64,000 nt of DNA, taken from positions 62,001 through 126,000 of the forward strand of contig CANXME010002575.1 in the NCBI GenBank assembly GCA_948144175.1, given 5' to 3'. Source of the DNA: Closterium sp. NIES-65 (lineage: Eukaryota; Streptophyta; Zygnematophyceae; Desmidiales; Closteriaceae). Of this stretch, positions 1 to 11,340 are shown piece by piece (the stretch's first letter is position 1; each line of letters opens with the position of its first letter). The translations under genes were made by a program, and so were the position numbers. Below the pieces are notes generated by a model. The model searched no databases and was not told the origin of the DNA. It saw only the letters and a list, made by a program, of their open reading frames with translations.

Positions 1-1089
1 GACCAAGAAAGCTCCTAGACAAGGCAAGCTCTTGGACCAGGCACGCTGCTGGAATAGGCAAGCTCCTGGACCAGGCAAGCTCCTGGACCAGGCAAGCTCT
101 TGGACCAGGATAACTTCTGGACTAGGCAAGCTCCTGGACCAGGCACGCTCCTGGACCATGCAAGCTCCTAGACCAGCCAAGCTCCTGGACCAGGCAAGCT
201 TCTGGACCAGGCAAACTCGTGGATCAGGCACGCTCCTGAACAAGGCAAGCTCCTGGACCAGGCAAGCTCCTGGACCAGGCAAGCTTCTAGACAAGGCAAG
301 CTCCTAGACCAGGCAAGCACTTGGAGCAGGCACGCTCATGGACCAGGCAAGCTCCTAGACTAGGCAAGCTCTTGGACTAGGCACGCTCCTGGACCAGGCA
401 AGCTCTTGGATCAAGCAGGCTTCTGGACCAAGAAAGCTCTTGAACCAGGCACACTCCTGGACCAGGCACGCTCCTGGACAAGGCATGCTCCTTGACCAGG
501 CAAGCTCCTGGACCAAGCAAGCTCCTGGACCATTCACGCTCGTGGACCAGGCACGCTCCTGGACCAGGCAAGCTCTTGGACCAGGCAGGCTCCTGGAGCA
601 GGCAAGCTCCTAGACCAAGCAAGCTCCTGGACCAAGCAAGCTCATGGTCCAAGCAAGCTCGTGGACCAGGCACGCTCGTGGACCAGGCACGCTCCTGGAC
701 CAGGCAAGCTCGTGGACACGGAACGCTCCTAAACCACGCAAGCTCCTGGACCACGCAAGCTCCTGGACCACGCAAGCTCCTGGACCAGGAATGCTCGTAG
801 ACCTGGCACGCTCGTAGACCAGGCAAGCTCCTGGACGAGGCAAGCTCCTGGACCACGCAAGCTCTGAGACCAGGCACGCTCCACGACCAGGCAATCTCCT
901 AGACCAGGCAAGCTCGTAGACCAGGCAAGCTCGTGGACGAGGCAAGCTCTTGGACCAGGCAAGCTCCTAGAAAAGGCAAGCTCTAGGACCAGGCAAGCTC
1001 CTGGATCACACAAGCTCTTGGACCGGGCACGTTCCTGGACCAGGCAAGCTCTTGGACCAGGCAGGCTTCACGACCAAGCTAGCTACTGG

Positions 1090-2272
1090 ACCAGGCAAGC
1101 TCGTGGACCAGGCAAACTTCTGGACCAAGCAAGCTCTTGGACCAGGCACGCTCCTGGACCAGGCAAGCTCTTGGACCAGGCAAGCTCCTGGAAAATTCAA
1201 GCTCCTGGACCAGGCAAGCTCTTGGACCAGGAAAGCTCCTGGTCGAGGCAAGCTCGTGGACCACGCAAGCTAACGGACCAAGAAAGCTCTTGGACAAGGC
1301 AAGCTCCTGGACCAGACACGCTCCTGGAACAGGCAAGCTCGTTGACCAGGCAAGCTCCTGGACTAGGCAAGCTCCTTGACCAGGCAAGCTCGTGGACCAG
1401 GCACGCTCCTGGACCAGGCAAGCTCCTGGACCAGGCAAGCTCCTGGACCAGGCAAGCTCCTAGACCAGGCAAGCTCCGTGACCACGCAAGCTCCTAGACC
1501 TGGCAAGGTCCAAGACCAGGCAAGCTCCTGGACCAGGCAAGCTCATGCACCACACACACTCTTGAAGGAGGCAAGCTTCTGGACCAGGCAAGCTCCTGGA
1601 CCACGCAAGCTCTTGGACCAGGCAAGCTCTTGGTCCAGGCAAGCTCCTGGACCTGGCAAGCTCGTGGACAAGGCAAGCTCCTAGACCAGGCAAGTTCGTG
1701 GACCAAGCAAACTCCTGGACCAGGCAAGCTCCTAGACCAGGCAAGTTCGTGGACCAGGCAAACTCTTGGACCAGGCAAGTTCCTGGACTAGGCAAGCTCC
1801 TTGACCAGGCAAGCTCGTGGACCAGGCACGCTCCTGGACCAGGCAAGCTCCTGGACCAGGCAAGCTCTTGGACCAGGCAAGCTTCTCGACCAGGCAAGCT
1901 CCATGACCACGCAAGCTCCTAGACCTGGCAAGGTCCTAGAGCAGGCAAGCTCGTGGACCAGGCAAGCTCATGCACCACGCACGCTCTTGAAGGAGGCAAG
2001 CTTCTGGACCAGCCAAGCTCCTGGACCACGCAAGCTCTTCGACCAGGCAAGCTCTTGGACCAGGCAAGCTCCTGGACCTGGCAAGCTCGTGGACGAGGCA
2101 AGCTCCTAGACCAGGCAAGTTCGTGGACCAGGCAAACTCCTGGACCAAGCAAGCTCCTAGACCAGGCAAGCTCGTGGACCAGGCAAGCTCATGGACCAGG
2201 CACGCTCCTGGACCAAGCAAGCTCCTGGAACACGCAAGCTCCTGGAACACGCAAGCTTTTGGACCAGGCACG
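1090..2272 (+). repeat. Left arm of a long-range inverted block pair
   Basis: Read on the opposite strand, this segment gives the same ordered variant monomers as 5445-6205. The order is TCCAAAAGCTTGCGTGTTCC doubled with a second GCGTGTTCC, then GCCTCCTT(C/T)AAGAGCGTGCG with GGTGCATGAG, then CGTGGTCACGG, GGTCAACGAGCTTGCCTGTTC, CTTTCTTGGTCCGTTAGC, and GAGCTTGAATTTTCCA. This arm is about 425 bp longer than its twin because of the tandem duplication at 1376-2225. After subtracting that, 758 bp faces 761 bp. The arm ends exactly at the polarity switch at 2272. Confidence 0.8.
1376..2225 (+). repeat. 425-bp tandem duplication (25 monomers) inside block F1
   Basis: Several rare variants recur exactly 425 bp (25 x 17) apart: CTTGAAGGAG at 1561 and 1986, CTCC(G/A)TGACCACG at 1474 and 1899, CCTTGACCAGG around 1376 and 1801, and CAAGTTCGTGGACCA at 1691 and 2116. 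The repeated order of these markers shows duplication of a 25-monomer block rather than chance recurrence of single variants. The two copies differ at scattered bases, so the event is not very recent. The inverted relative of this block at 5445-6205 has only one copy. Confidence 0.85.
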
Positions 2273-2292
2273 GTCAGGAGCGTGACTGGTCC
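2261..2292. other. Polarity-switch junction J1 (forward to reverse)
   Basis: The forward monomer GGACCAGGCACG (2261-2272) is followed by the 8-nt spacer GTCAGGAG and then CGTGACTGGTCC (2281-2292). This is an inverted repeat with 11 of 12 positions paired, and pairing continues outward (CAAGCTT against GAGCTTG). The sequences farther out are not a base-for-base mirror. The junction therefore joins two differently ordered monomer series and is not the centre of a fresh fold-back palindrome. Confidence 0.85.
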
Positions 2293-5200
2293 ACGAGCTT
2301 GCCTTGTCCAGGAGCTTGCCTGGTCTAGGAGCTTGCCTAGTCCAGGAGCGTGCCTGGTCTAGGAGTGTGCCTGGTCTAGGAGCTTGCCTGGTCCAGGAGC
2401 TTGCCTGGTCCAGGAGCTTGCCTTGTCCAGGAGCGTGCCTGGCCCAGGAGTGTGCCTGGTCCTGGAGCTTGCTTGGTCCAGAAGCCTTCCTGGTCCAAGA
2501 GCTTGCTTGGTCCAGGAGCATGCCTAGTCCAAGAGCTAGCCTGGTCGAGGAGCGTGCCTGGTCGATGAGCGTGCCTGGTCGAGGAGCTTGCCTGGTCCAA
2601 GAGGTTGCCTTGTCCAGGAGCTTGCCTGGACCAAGAGCTTGTCTAGTCAAGGAGCTTGCGTGGTCCAGGAGCTTGCCTGGTCTACGAGCTTGCCTGGTCC
2701 ATGAGCTTGCTTGGTCCAGAAGCGTTCCTCGGCCAAGAGCTTGCCTAGGTCCAAGAGCATGCCTGGTCCAAGAGATTGCGTGGTCTAGTAGCTTGCCTTC
2801 TCCAGGAGCTTGCCTGGTCCACGAGCGTGCTTGGTCCAGGAGCTTGCTTGGTCCAGGAGCTTGCCTAATCCAGGAGCTTGCCTGGTCCATGAGCGTGCCT
2901 GGTCCAAGAGTGTGCCTGGTCCAGGAGCTTGCTTGGTCCTGAAGCTTGCCTGGTCCAAGAGCTTGCCTGGTTCAGGAGCGTGCCTAGTCCAAGAGCTTGC
3001 CTAGTCTAGGAGCTTGCCTGGTCCAGGAGCGTGCTTGGTCTAGGAGCTTGCCTGTTCAAGGTGCTTGCCTTGTCTAGGTTTTTGCCTGGTCCAGGAGCTT
3101 GCCTGGTCCAAGAGCTTGCCTGGTCCAGGAGCTTGCCTGGTCCAAGAGCTTGCCTGGTCCAAGAGCTTGCCTGGTCAAGGAGCTTGCCTGGTCTAGGAGC
3201 TTGCCTGGTCCCGGAGCGTGCCTGGTCCACGAGTTCGCCTGGTCCAGGAGCTTGCCTAGTCTATGAGCTTTTCTGGTCCAGGAGCATGCCTGGTCTAGGA
3301 GCTTGCCTGATCGAGGAGCTTGCCTTGTCCACGAGCTTGCGTGGTTTAGAAGCTTGCCTGGTCAACGATCTTGCCTGTTCCAGGAGCGTGTCTAGTCCAG
3401 GAGCTTGCCTCGTCCTAGAGCATGCGTGGTCCAGGAGCTTGCCTGGTCCAGGAGCTTGCCTGTTCCATGAGCTTGCCCGGTCTAGGAGCTTGCCTGGTCC
3501 AGGAGCGTGCCAGGTCCACGAGTTTGCCTGGTCCAGGAGCTTGCTTGGTCTAGGAGCTTGCTTGGTCCAGGAGCTTGCCTGGTCCAGGAGCTTGCCTGGT
3601 CTAGGAGCGTGCCTGGTCCAAGAGCTTGCGTGGTCCACGAGCTTGCCTGGTCCTGGATCTTGCCTGGTCCAGGAGCGTGCCTGGTCCATGAGCTTGCCTG
3701 GTCCAGGAGCTTGCCTGGTCTAGGATCTTGCCTGGTCCAGGAGCTTGCTTGGTCCCTGAGCTTGCCTGTTCCAGGACCGTGATTGGTCCATAAGCTTGCC
3801 TTGTCCAGGAGCTTTCTTGGTCCGTTACCTTGCCTGGTCCAGGAGCTTGCCTGGTCCAGGAGCGTGCCTGGTCCAGGAGCTTGCCTGGTCCAGGAGCTTG
3901 CCTGGTCCAGGAGCTTCCCTGGTCCAGGAGCTTGCCTAGTCAAGGAGCTTGTCTATTCTAGGAGCGAGCCTGGTCTAGGAGCTTGCCTAGTCCAGGAGCT
4001 TGCCTGGTCCAGGAGCTTGCCAGGTCCATGAGCTTGCCTGGTCCTGGCGCTTGCCTAGTCCACAAGTTTGCCTGGTCCAGGAGCTTGCCTGGTCCAGGAG
4101 CTTGCGTGGTATAGGAGCTTGCCTGGTCCAGTAGCTTGCTTGGTCCACGAGTTTGCCTAGTCCAAGAGCGTGCCTAGTCCACGAGTTTGCCTGGTTTAAG
4201 AGCTTGCCTGGTCCAAGAGCTTGCCTGGTCTAGGAGCTTGCCTGGTCCGAGAGCTTGCCTGGTCCAGGAGCGTGCCTGGTCCACGAGTTTGCCTGGTCTA
4301 GGAGCTTGTCTGGTCCACGAGCGTGCCTGGTCCACAACTTTGCCTGGTCCAGGAGCGTGCCTGGTCCATGAGCCTGCCTGGTCCAAGAGCTTGCCTAGTC
4401 CAGGTGCGTGCCTGGTCCACGAGCGTGCCTAGTCAAGAAGCTTGCCTTGTCCATGAGCTTGCCTGGTCTAGGAGCTTGCCTGGTCCAAGAGCTTGCTTGG
4501 ATTGGACGCCTCCCTGGTCTAAGAGCTTGCCTGGTCAAGGAGCTTGCCTGGTCCAAAAGCTTGCGTGTTTCCAGGAGCTTGCCTAGTCTTGGAGCTTGCC
4601 TGGTCCAGGAGCGTGCCTGGTCCACGAGCTTGCCTGGTCCACGAGCTTGCCTGGTCCAAGAGCTTGCCTAGTCCACGAGCTTGCCTGGTCCAGGAGCTTG
4701 CCTGGTCCAGGAGCTTGCCTGGTCCACGAGCTTCCCTGGTCCAGTAGCTTGCCTGGTCCACGAGCTTGCCTGGTCCAAGAGCTTGCCTACTCCAAGAGCG
4801 TGTGTGGTCTAGGAGCTTGCCTGGTTTAGGAGCGTGCCTGTTCCATGAGCTTGCCTGGTCCAGGAGCTTTCCTGGTCCAGAAGCTTGCCTCTAGGAGCTT
4901 GCTTGGTCCAGGAACTTGCCTTGTCCAGGAGCTATCTTGGTCCGTTACCTTGCCTGGTCCTAGAGCTTGCCTGGTCCAGGAGCTTGCCTGGTCCAGGAGC
5001 TTGCCTGGTCCTGGAGCTTGCCTGGTCCAGGAACTTGTCTGTTCTAGGAGCGAGCCTGGTCCTGGAGCTAGCCTTGTCCAGGAGCTTGCCTGGTCCAAGA
5101 GCTTGCCTGGTCTAGGAGCTTGCGAAGTCCAGGAGCTTGCCTCGTCCATGAGCTTCCCTGGTCCACGAGCGTGCCTGGTCCACGAGTTTGCCTAGTCCAC

Positions 5201-8200
5201 GAGCTTGCCAGGTCCAGGAGCTTGCCTGGTCCAGGAGCGTGCTTGGTCCACGAGCCTGCCTTGTCCAAGAGCTTGCCTAGTCCAGGAGTCGTGCCTGGTC
5301 CACGAGCGTGCCTGGTCCAGGAGCTTGCGAGGTCCAGGAGATTGCCTGGTCCAGGAGCTTGCCTGGTCTAGGAGCTTGCCTGGTCCAAGAGCTTGCTTGG
5401 ACTAGACGCCTGCCTGGTCTAAGAGCTTGCCTTGTCCATGAGCGTGCCTGGTCCAAAAGCTTGCGTGTTCCAGGAGCTTGCGTGTTCCGAGGAGCTTGCT
5501 TGGTCCAGGAGCGTGCCTGGTCCATGAGCTTGCCTGGTCCACGAGCTTGTCTGGTCTAGGAGCTTGCCTGGTCCTAGGAGTTTGCCTGGTCCACGAGCTT
5601 GCCTGGTCCACAAGCTTGCCAGGTCCAGGAGCTTGCCTAGGTCCAAGAGCTTGCTTGGTCCAAGAGCTTGCGTGGTCCAGGAGCTTGCCTGGTCTAGAAG
5701 CTTGCCTCCTTTAAGAGCGTGCGTGGTGCATGAGCTTGCCTGGTCCAGGAGCTCGCCTGGTCTAGAACCTTGCTAGGTCTCGGAGCGTGCGTGGTCACGG
5801 AGCTTGCCTGGTCCAGGAACTTGCGTGGTCCAGGAGCTTGCGTGGTCCAGGAGCGTGCCTGGTCCACAAGCTTGCCTGGTCAAGGAGCTTGCCTGGTCCA
5901 GGAGCTTGCCTGGTCAACGAGCTTGCCTGTTCTAGGAGCCTGTATGGTCCAGGAGCTTGCCTTGTCGAGGAGCTTTCTTGGTCCGTTAGCTTGCGTGGTC
6001 TAGGAGTTTGCCTAGTCCAGGAGCTTTCCTGGTCCAAGAGCTTGCCTGGTCTAGGAGCTTGCCTGGTCCAGGAGCTTGAATTTTCCATGAGCTTGCCTAG
6101 TCTAGGAGCTTGCCTGGTCCAAGAGCTTGCCTGGTCCAGGAGCGTGCCTGGTCCAAGAGCGTGCCTGGTCCAGAAGTTTGCCTGGTCCACGAGCTTGTCA
6201 GGTCCAAGAGCTTGCGTGGTCCAGGAGCTTGCATGGTCAAGGAGCTTGCCTCGTCCGGAATCGTGCCTGGTCCACAAGGGTGCCTGGTCCAGGAGCTTGC
6301 CTGGTCCATGAGCGTGCCTGGTCCACGAGCCTGCCTGGTCTAAGAGCATGCTTGGTCCAGGAGCATGCCTGGTCCAGGAGCCTGCCTGATCCAGAAGCTT
6401 GCTTGGTCCAGGAGCTTGCTTGGTCCAGGAGCTTGCCTCGTCCAGGAGCGTGCCTGGTCCAGGAGCTTGCCTGGTCCAGGATCTTGCTTGGTCCGGAAGC
6501 ATGCCTGGACCAAGAGCTTGCCTAGGTCCAGGAGCATGCCTGGTCCAACAGCTTGCGTGGTCCAGGAGCTTGCCTTGTTCAGGAGCTTGCCTGGTCTAAG
6601 AGCTTGCCTGGTCCAGGAGCTTGCCTGGTCCAGGAGCTTGCCTGGTCCATGAGCTTGCCTGGTCTAGGAGCTTGCATGGTCCAGAAGCTTGCCTGGTCCA
6701 GGAGCTTGCCTGGTCTAGGAGCTTGCCTGGTCCAGGAGCTTCCCTGGTCTAGGAGCTTGCTTGGTCCAGAAGCCTGCCCGGTCAAAGAGCTTGCCTGGTC
6801 CACGAGCATGTTTGGTCCAAGAGCTTGCATGGTCCAAGAGCTTGCCTGGTCCAAGAGGTTGCCTGGTCCAAGAGCTTGCCTGGTCCAAGAGCTTGCCTGG
6901 TCCAAGAGCTTGCTTGGTCCAAGAGCTAGCTTGTTCCAGGAGCTTGCCTGGACCAGGAAGCTTGCCTGGTCCATGAGCTTGCCTGGTCCACGAGCGTGCC
7001 TGGTCCAGGAGCTTGCCTGGTCTAGGAGCTTGCCTGGTCCACGAGCTTGCCTGGTCCAAGACCTTGCCTGGTCCAGGAGCTTGCCTGGACCAGCAGCTAG
7101 CTGGTCCAGGAGCTTGCCTGGTCTAGGAGCTTGCTTGGTCCAGAAGCGTTCCTGGTCCAAGAGCTTGCCTGGTCTAGGAGCGTGCCTGGTCCAAGAGCTT
7201 GTGTGGTCTAGGAGCTTGCCTTGTCCAGGAGCTTGCCTGGTCCAGGAGCGTGCCAGGTCCAGAAGCGTGCCTGGTCCAGGAGCCTGCCTGGTCAAGGAGC
7301 TTGCCTGGTCCAGGAGCTTGCTTGGTCCAAGAGCGTGTTTGGTCCACGATACTGCCTGGTCGAAGAGCGTGCCAGGTCCAGGAACGAGCCTGGTCCACGA
7401 GCATGCTTGGTCCAGGAGCTTGCCTGGTCCAGAAGCTTGCCTGGTCCAGGAGCTTGCCTGGTCCATGAGCTTGCCTCGTCCAGGAGCTTGCTTGGTCCAG
7501 AAGCCTGCCTGGCCTAAGAGCTTGCCTAGGAGCTTGCTTGGTCCAAGAACTTGCGTGGTCGAGGAGCTTGCCTGGTTCACGAGCCTGCCTGGTCCAAGAG
7601 CTTGCCTGGTCCACGAGCGTGCCTGGTCTACGAGCGTGCCTGATCCAGGAGCTTGCCTGGTCCAGGAGCTTGCTTGGTCTAGAAGCTTGCCTGGTCCAGG
7701 AGCTTGCCTAGTCTAGGAGCTTGCCTGGTCTACTGAGCTTGCTTGGTCCAGGAGCGTGCATGGTCCACGAGCGTGCCTGGTTACGGAGCTTGCCTGGTCC
7801 AGGAGCTTGCCTAGTCCAGGAGCTTGCCTGGTCTAGGAGCATGCCTGGTTCACGAGCCTGCCTGGTCCAAGAGCGTGCCTGGTCCACGAGCGTGCCTGAT
7901 CCAGGAGCTTTCTTGTTCTAGGAGCTTGCTTGGTCTAGAAGCTTGCCTAGTTTAGGAGCTTACCTGGTCCAAGAGCATGCCTGGTCCACCAGCTTGCCTG
8001 GTTCAGGAGCGTACCTGGTCCACGAGCTTGCCTGGTCCAGGAGCGTGCCTGGTCGAGGAGCTTGCCTGGTCCAGACGCTTGCCTGATCATAACAGCTTGC
8101 CTGGTCCAGGAGCGTGCCTGGTCCAGGAGCTTGCCTGACCCACGAGCTTGCCTGGTCCAGGAGCTTGCCTGGTCTAGGATCTTGCCTGGTCCAGGAGCAT

Positions 8201-11200
8201 GCCTGGTGCACGAGCTTGCCTGGTCCAAGAGCTTGCCTCGTCCAGGAGCTTGCCTGGTCCAGGATCTTGCCTGGTCTAGGAGCTTGCCTGGTCCAGGAGC
8301 TTCCCTGGTCCAGGAGCTTGCCTATTCCAGGAGCTTGCCTGGTCCAGGAGCCTGCCTTGTCCTGGAGCTTGCCTGGTCCAGGAGCTTGCCAGGTCCAGGA
8401 GCGTGCTTGGTCCACAAGCTTGCCTGGTCAAGGAGCTTGCCTGGTCCAGGAGCTTGCCTGGTCCAACATCTTGCCTGGTCCAAGTGCTTGCTTGGTCCAG
8501 AAGCGTGCCTGGTCCAAGAGCTTGCCTGGTCCAGGAGCTTGCCTGGTCCAGGAGCTTGCCAGGTCCAGGAGCGTGCCTGGTTCACGAGTTTGCCCGGTCC
8601 AGGAGCTTGCCTGGTCTAGGAGCTTGCCTGGTCTAGGATCTTGCCTGGTCCAGGAGCTTGCCTGGTCCAGGAGCGTGCGTGGTCCACGTGTTTGCGTGGT
8701 TCAGGAGCTTGCGTGGTCCACGAGTTTGCCTGGTCCAAGAGCTTGCCTGGTCCAAGAGCTTGCCTAGTCTAGGAGCTTGCCTGGTCCAGGAGCTTGCCTG
8801 GTCCACGAGCTTGCCTGGTCCACGAGTTTGCCAGGTCCAGGAGCTTGCTTGGTCGAGGAGCTTGTGTGGTCCAGGAGCTTGCCTGGTCTAGGAGCCTGCC
8901 TGGTCCAGGAGCTTGCCTGGTCAAAGAGCTTGCTTGGTCAAGGAGCATGAATGGTCCAAGAGCTTGCCCGCTCCAGGAGCTTGCCTGGTCCAGGAGCTTG
9001 CTTGGTCCAGGAGCGTGCCTGGTCCAGGAGCTTGCCTGGTCCAGGAGCTTGCCTGGTCTAGGATCTTTCCTGGTCTAGGAGCTTGCCTGGTCCTGGAGCG
9101 TGCTTGGTCCACGAGTTTGCGTGGTTCAGGAGCTTGCCTGGTCCAAGAGCTTTCCTGGTCCAACAACTTTCCTGGTCCAAGAGCTTGCTTGGTCCAGGAG
9201 CGTGCCTGGTCGAAGAGCTTGCCTGGTCCAGGAGCTTGCTTGGTCCACGAGCGTGCCTGGTCCACGAGTTTGCCCGGTCCAAGAGCTTGCCTGGTCTAGG
9301 ATCTTGCCTGGTCCAGGAGCTTGCCTGGTCCAGGAGTGTGCCTGGTCCACGTGTTTGCGTGGTTCAAGAGCTTGCCTGGTCCACGAGTTTGCCTGGTCCA
9401 AGAGCTTGCCTGGTCCAGGAGCTTGTCTGGTCTAGGAGCTTGCCTGGTCCAGGAGCTTGCCTGGTCAAGGAGCTTGCCTGGTCCAGGAGATTTGCGTGGT
9501 CCATGGAGCTTGCTTGGTCCAGGAGCTTGCGTGGTCCAGGAGCTTGCGTGGTCTAGGAGCATGCCTGGTCCAGGAGCTTGCCTGGTCTAACAGCTTGCCT
9601 GGTCCAAGAGCTTGCTTGGTCCAGGAGCGTGAATGGTCCAAGAGCTTGCCCGGTCCAAGACCTTGCCTGGTCCAGGAGCGTGCCTGGTCCAGGAGCGTGC
9701 CTGGTCCAGGAGCTTGCCTGGTCTAACAGCTTGCCTGGTCCAGGAGCGTGCCTGGTCCAGGAGCTTGCCTGATCCAGGAGCTTGCCTGGTCCAGGAGCTT
9801 GCCTGGTCTAGGATCTTGCCGGTCCAGGAGCATGCCTGGTCCACGAGCTTGCCTGGTCCAAGAGGTTGCCTGGTCCAGGAGCGTGCCTGGTCCAGGAGTG
9901 TGCCTGGTCCAGGAGCGTGCCTGGTCCAGGAGCTTGCCTGGTCTAACAGCTTGCCTGGTCCAGGAGCGGGCCTGGTCCTGGAGCTTGCGTGATCCAGGAG
10001 CTTGCCTAGTCCAGGAGCTTGCCTGGTCTAGGATCTTGCCTGGTCCAGGAGCATGCCTGGTCCACGAGCTTGCCTGGTCCAAGAGCTTGCCTGGTCCAGG
10101 AGCTTGCCTGGTCCAGGATCTTGCCTGGTCCAGGAGCTTGCCTGGTCCGGGAGCTTTCCTGGTCCAGGAGCTTGCCTGGTCCAGGAGCTTGCCTGGTCTA
10201 GGAGCTTGCCTACTCAAGGAGCTTGCCTGGTCCAGGAGCCTGCCAGGTCCATGAGTTTGCCTAGTCCAGAAGCTTGCCTGGTCCAAGAGGTTGCCTGGTC
10301 TAGGAGCTTGCATGGTCGAGGAGCGTGTCCGGTCCAGGAGCTTGCCTCGTCCAGGAGCTTGCCTGGTCCAGGAGCTTGCCTGGTCCAAGTGCTTGGCTGG
10401 TCCAAGAGCTTGCGTGGTCCAGGAGGTTGCCTGGTCCAGGGGCTTGCCTGGTCTAGGAGCTTGCCTAGTGAAGGAGCTTGCCTGGTCCACGAGTGTGCCT
10501 GGTCCACGAGTTTGCCTGGTCCAAAAGTATGCCTAGTCCTGGAGCTTGCCTGGTCTAGGAGCTTGCATGGTCCTAGGAGCGTGCCTGGTCCAAGAGCTTG
10601 CCTGGTCGAAGAGCTTGCCTGGTCCAAAAGCTTGCGTGGTCTTGGAGCTTGCCTGGTCCAGGAGCTTGCCTGGTCTAGGAGCTTGCCTAGTCCAGGAGCT
10701 TGCCTGGTCCAGGAGCCTGCCTGGTTCACGATTTTGCCTAATCCAGAAGCTTGCCTGGTCCAGGAGCTTGCTTGGTCCAAGAGCTTGCCTGGTCTAGCAG
10801 CTTTCGTGGTCACGGAGCTTGCCTGGTGCAGGAGCTTGCCTGGTCCAGGAGCTTGCCTGGTCTACGAGCTTGCTTGGTCCCAGAGCTTGCCTCGTCCAGG
10901 AGCTTGCCTGGTCCAGGAGCTTGCCTGGTCCAAGAGCTTGCCCGGTCGAGGAGCTTGCTTGGTCCAGGAGCTTGCCTAGTCCAAGAGCTTGCCTGGTCCA
11001 GGAGCTTGCCTGGTCCAGGAGCTTGCCTGGTCCAAGAGTGTGCGTGGTCCACGAGTTTGCTTGGTCCAGAAGCTTGCCTGGTCCAGGAGCTTGCCTGGTC
11101 CAGGAGCTTGCCTGGTCCAGGAGCTCGCCTGGTCCAGGAGCTTGCCTGGTCCAGGAGGTTGCCTGGTCCAGAAGCCTGCCTGGTCCAAGAGCTTGCGTGT

Positions 11201-11271
11201 TCCACGAGCATGCCTGGTCCAAGAGCTTGCGTGGTCCAGGAGCTTGCGTGGTCCAAGAGCTTCCGTGGTCC
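2273..11271 (-). repeat. 17-bp satellite array, block R1 (reverse polarity)
   Basis: About 529 copies of the same 17-bp monomer read as its complement, GAGCTTGCCTGGTCCAG. Phase is kept with occasional one-base slips, for example an extra base at 7733 (GTCTACTGAGC) and at 5288 (GGAGTCGTGCC). Diagnostic variants include TTGGTCCGTTACC/GC at 3821, 4941 and 5982, AAAAGCTTGCGTGT at about 4555 and 5456, and GGTCTAACAGCTTGCC at 9586, 9722 and 9942. The minus strand encodes the cyclic peptide QAPGPGKLLDQASSWTR and the plus strand the PGACLVQELAWSRSL type. Both are stop-free, which gives long spurious ORFs such as the 387-codon plus-strand frame at 6553-7716. Confidence 0.97.
5445..6205 (-). repeat. 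Right arm (inverted twin of 1090-2272)
   Basis: This segment contains, in the same order, the rare variants found in reverse complement at 1090-2272. They are the doubled GCGTGTTCC block at 5460-5490, CCTCCTTTAAGAGCGTGCG with GGTGCATGAG at 5704-5735, GCGTGGTCACGG at about 5788, GGTCAACGAGCTTGCCTGTTC at about 5910, TCCGTTAGC at 5982, and TTGAATTTTCC at about 6077. Such a shared order cannot come from single-monomer homoplasy. It places this block about 3.2 kb from the polarity switch, whereas its twin abuts the switch. Confidence 0.8.
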
Positions 11272-11283
11272 AAGCTCCTGGAC
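11251..11283. other. Polarity-switch junction J2 (reverse to forward)
   Basis: GTCCAAGAGCTT (11251-11262), a 9-nt spacer CCGTGGTCC, and AAGCTCCTGGAC (11272-11283) form an inverted repeat with 11 of 12 positions pairing. Monomer variants on the two sides are not mirrored beyond the first one or two units. A 494-codon minus-strand ORF (10810-12294) runs straight through, and its peptide changes from the CLVQELAWSRS type to the KLLDQASSWTRQ type here. That change is direct evidence of the polarity flip. Confidence 0.85.
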
Positions 11284-11340
11284 TAGGCAAGCTCCTAGAC
11301 CAGGCAAGCTCCTAGGACCAGGCAAGCTCCTAGACCACGG

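Larger units (their letters stand above)
1..2272 (+). repeat. 17-bp satellite array, block F1 (forward polarity)
   Basis: Head-to-tail degenerate copies of a 17-bp monomer, consensus CAAGCTCCTGGACCAGG, about 134 copies. The commonest variants are CACGCT or CAGGCT for CAAGCT, CTCTTGG, CTCGTGG or CTCCTAG for CTCCTGG, and CCACG or CTAGG for CCAGG. The monomer contains an interrupted palindrome, CCTGG-A-CCAGG, so each copy carries two CHG-context cytosine sites, the context used by plant CHG methylation. That a methylated state exists here is inference. The array already runs at the left window edge, so its true start is outside. It contains a 425-bp tandem duplication (1376-2225) and ends at a polarity switch near 2272. 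Open frames of 60-160 codons in this block are produced by the stop-free 17-mer and are not genes. Confidence 0.97.

Noticed and set aside
11251..11283. Hairpin at the polarity switch as a transcription terminator
   Set aside because: Any inversion within a tandem array automatically creates such an inverted repeat, and no gene lies upstream.
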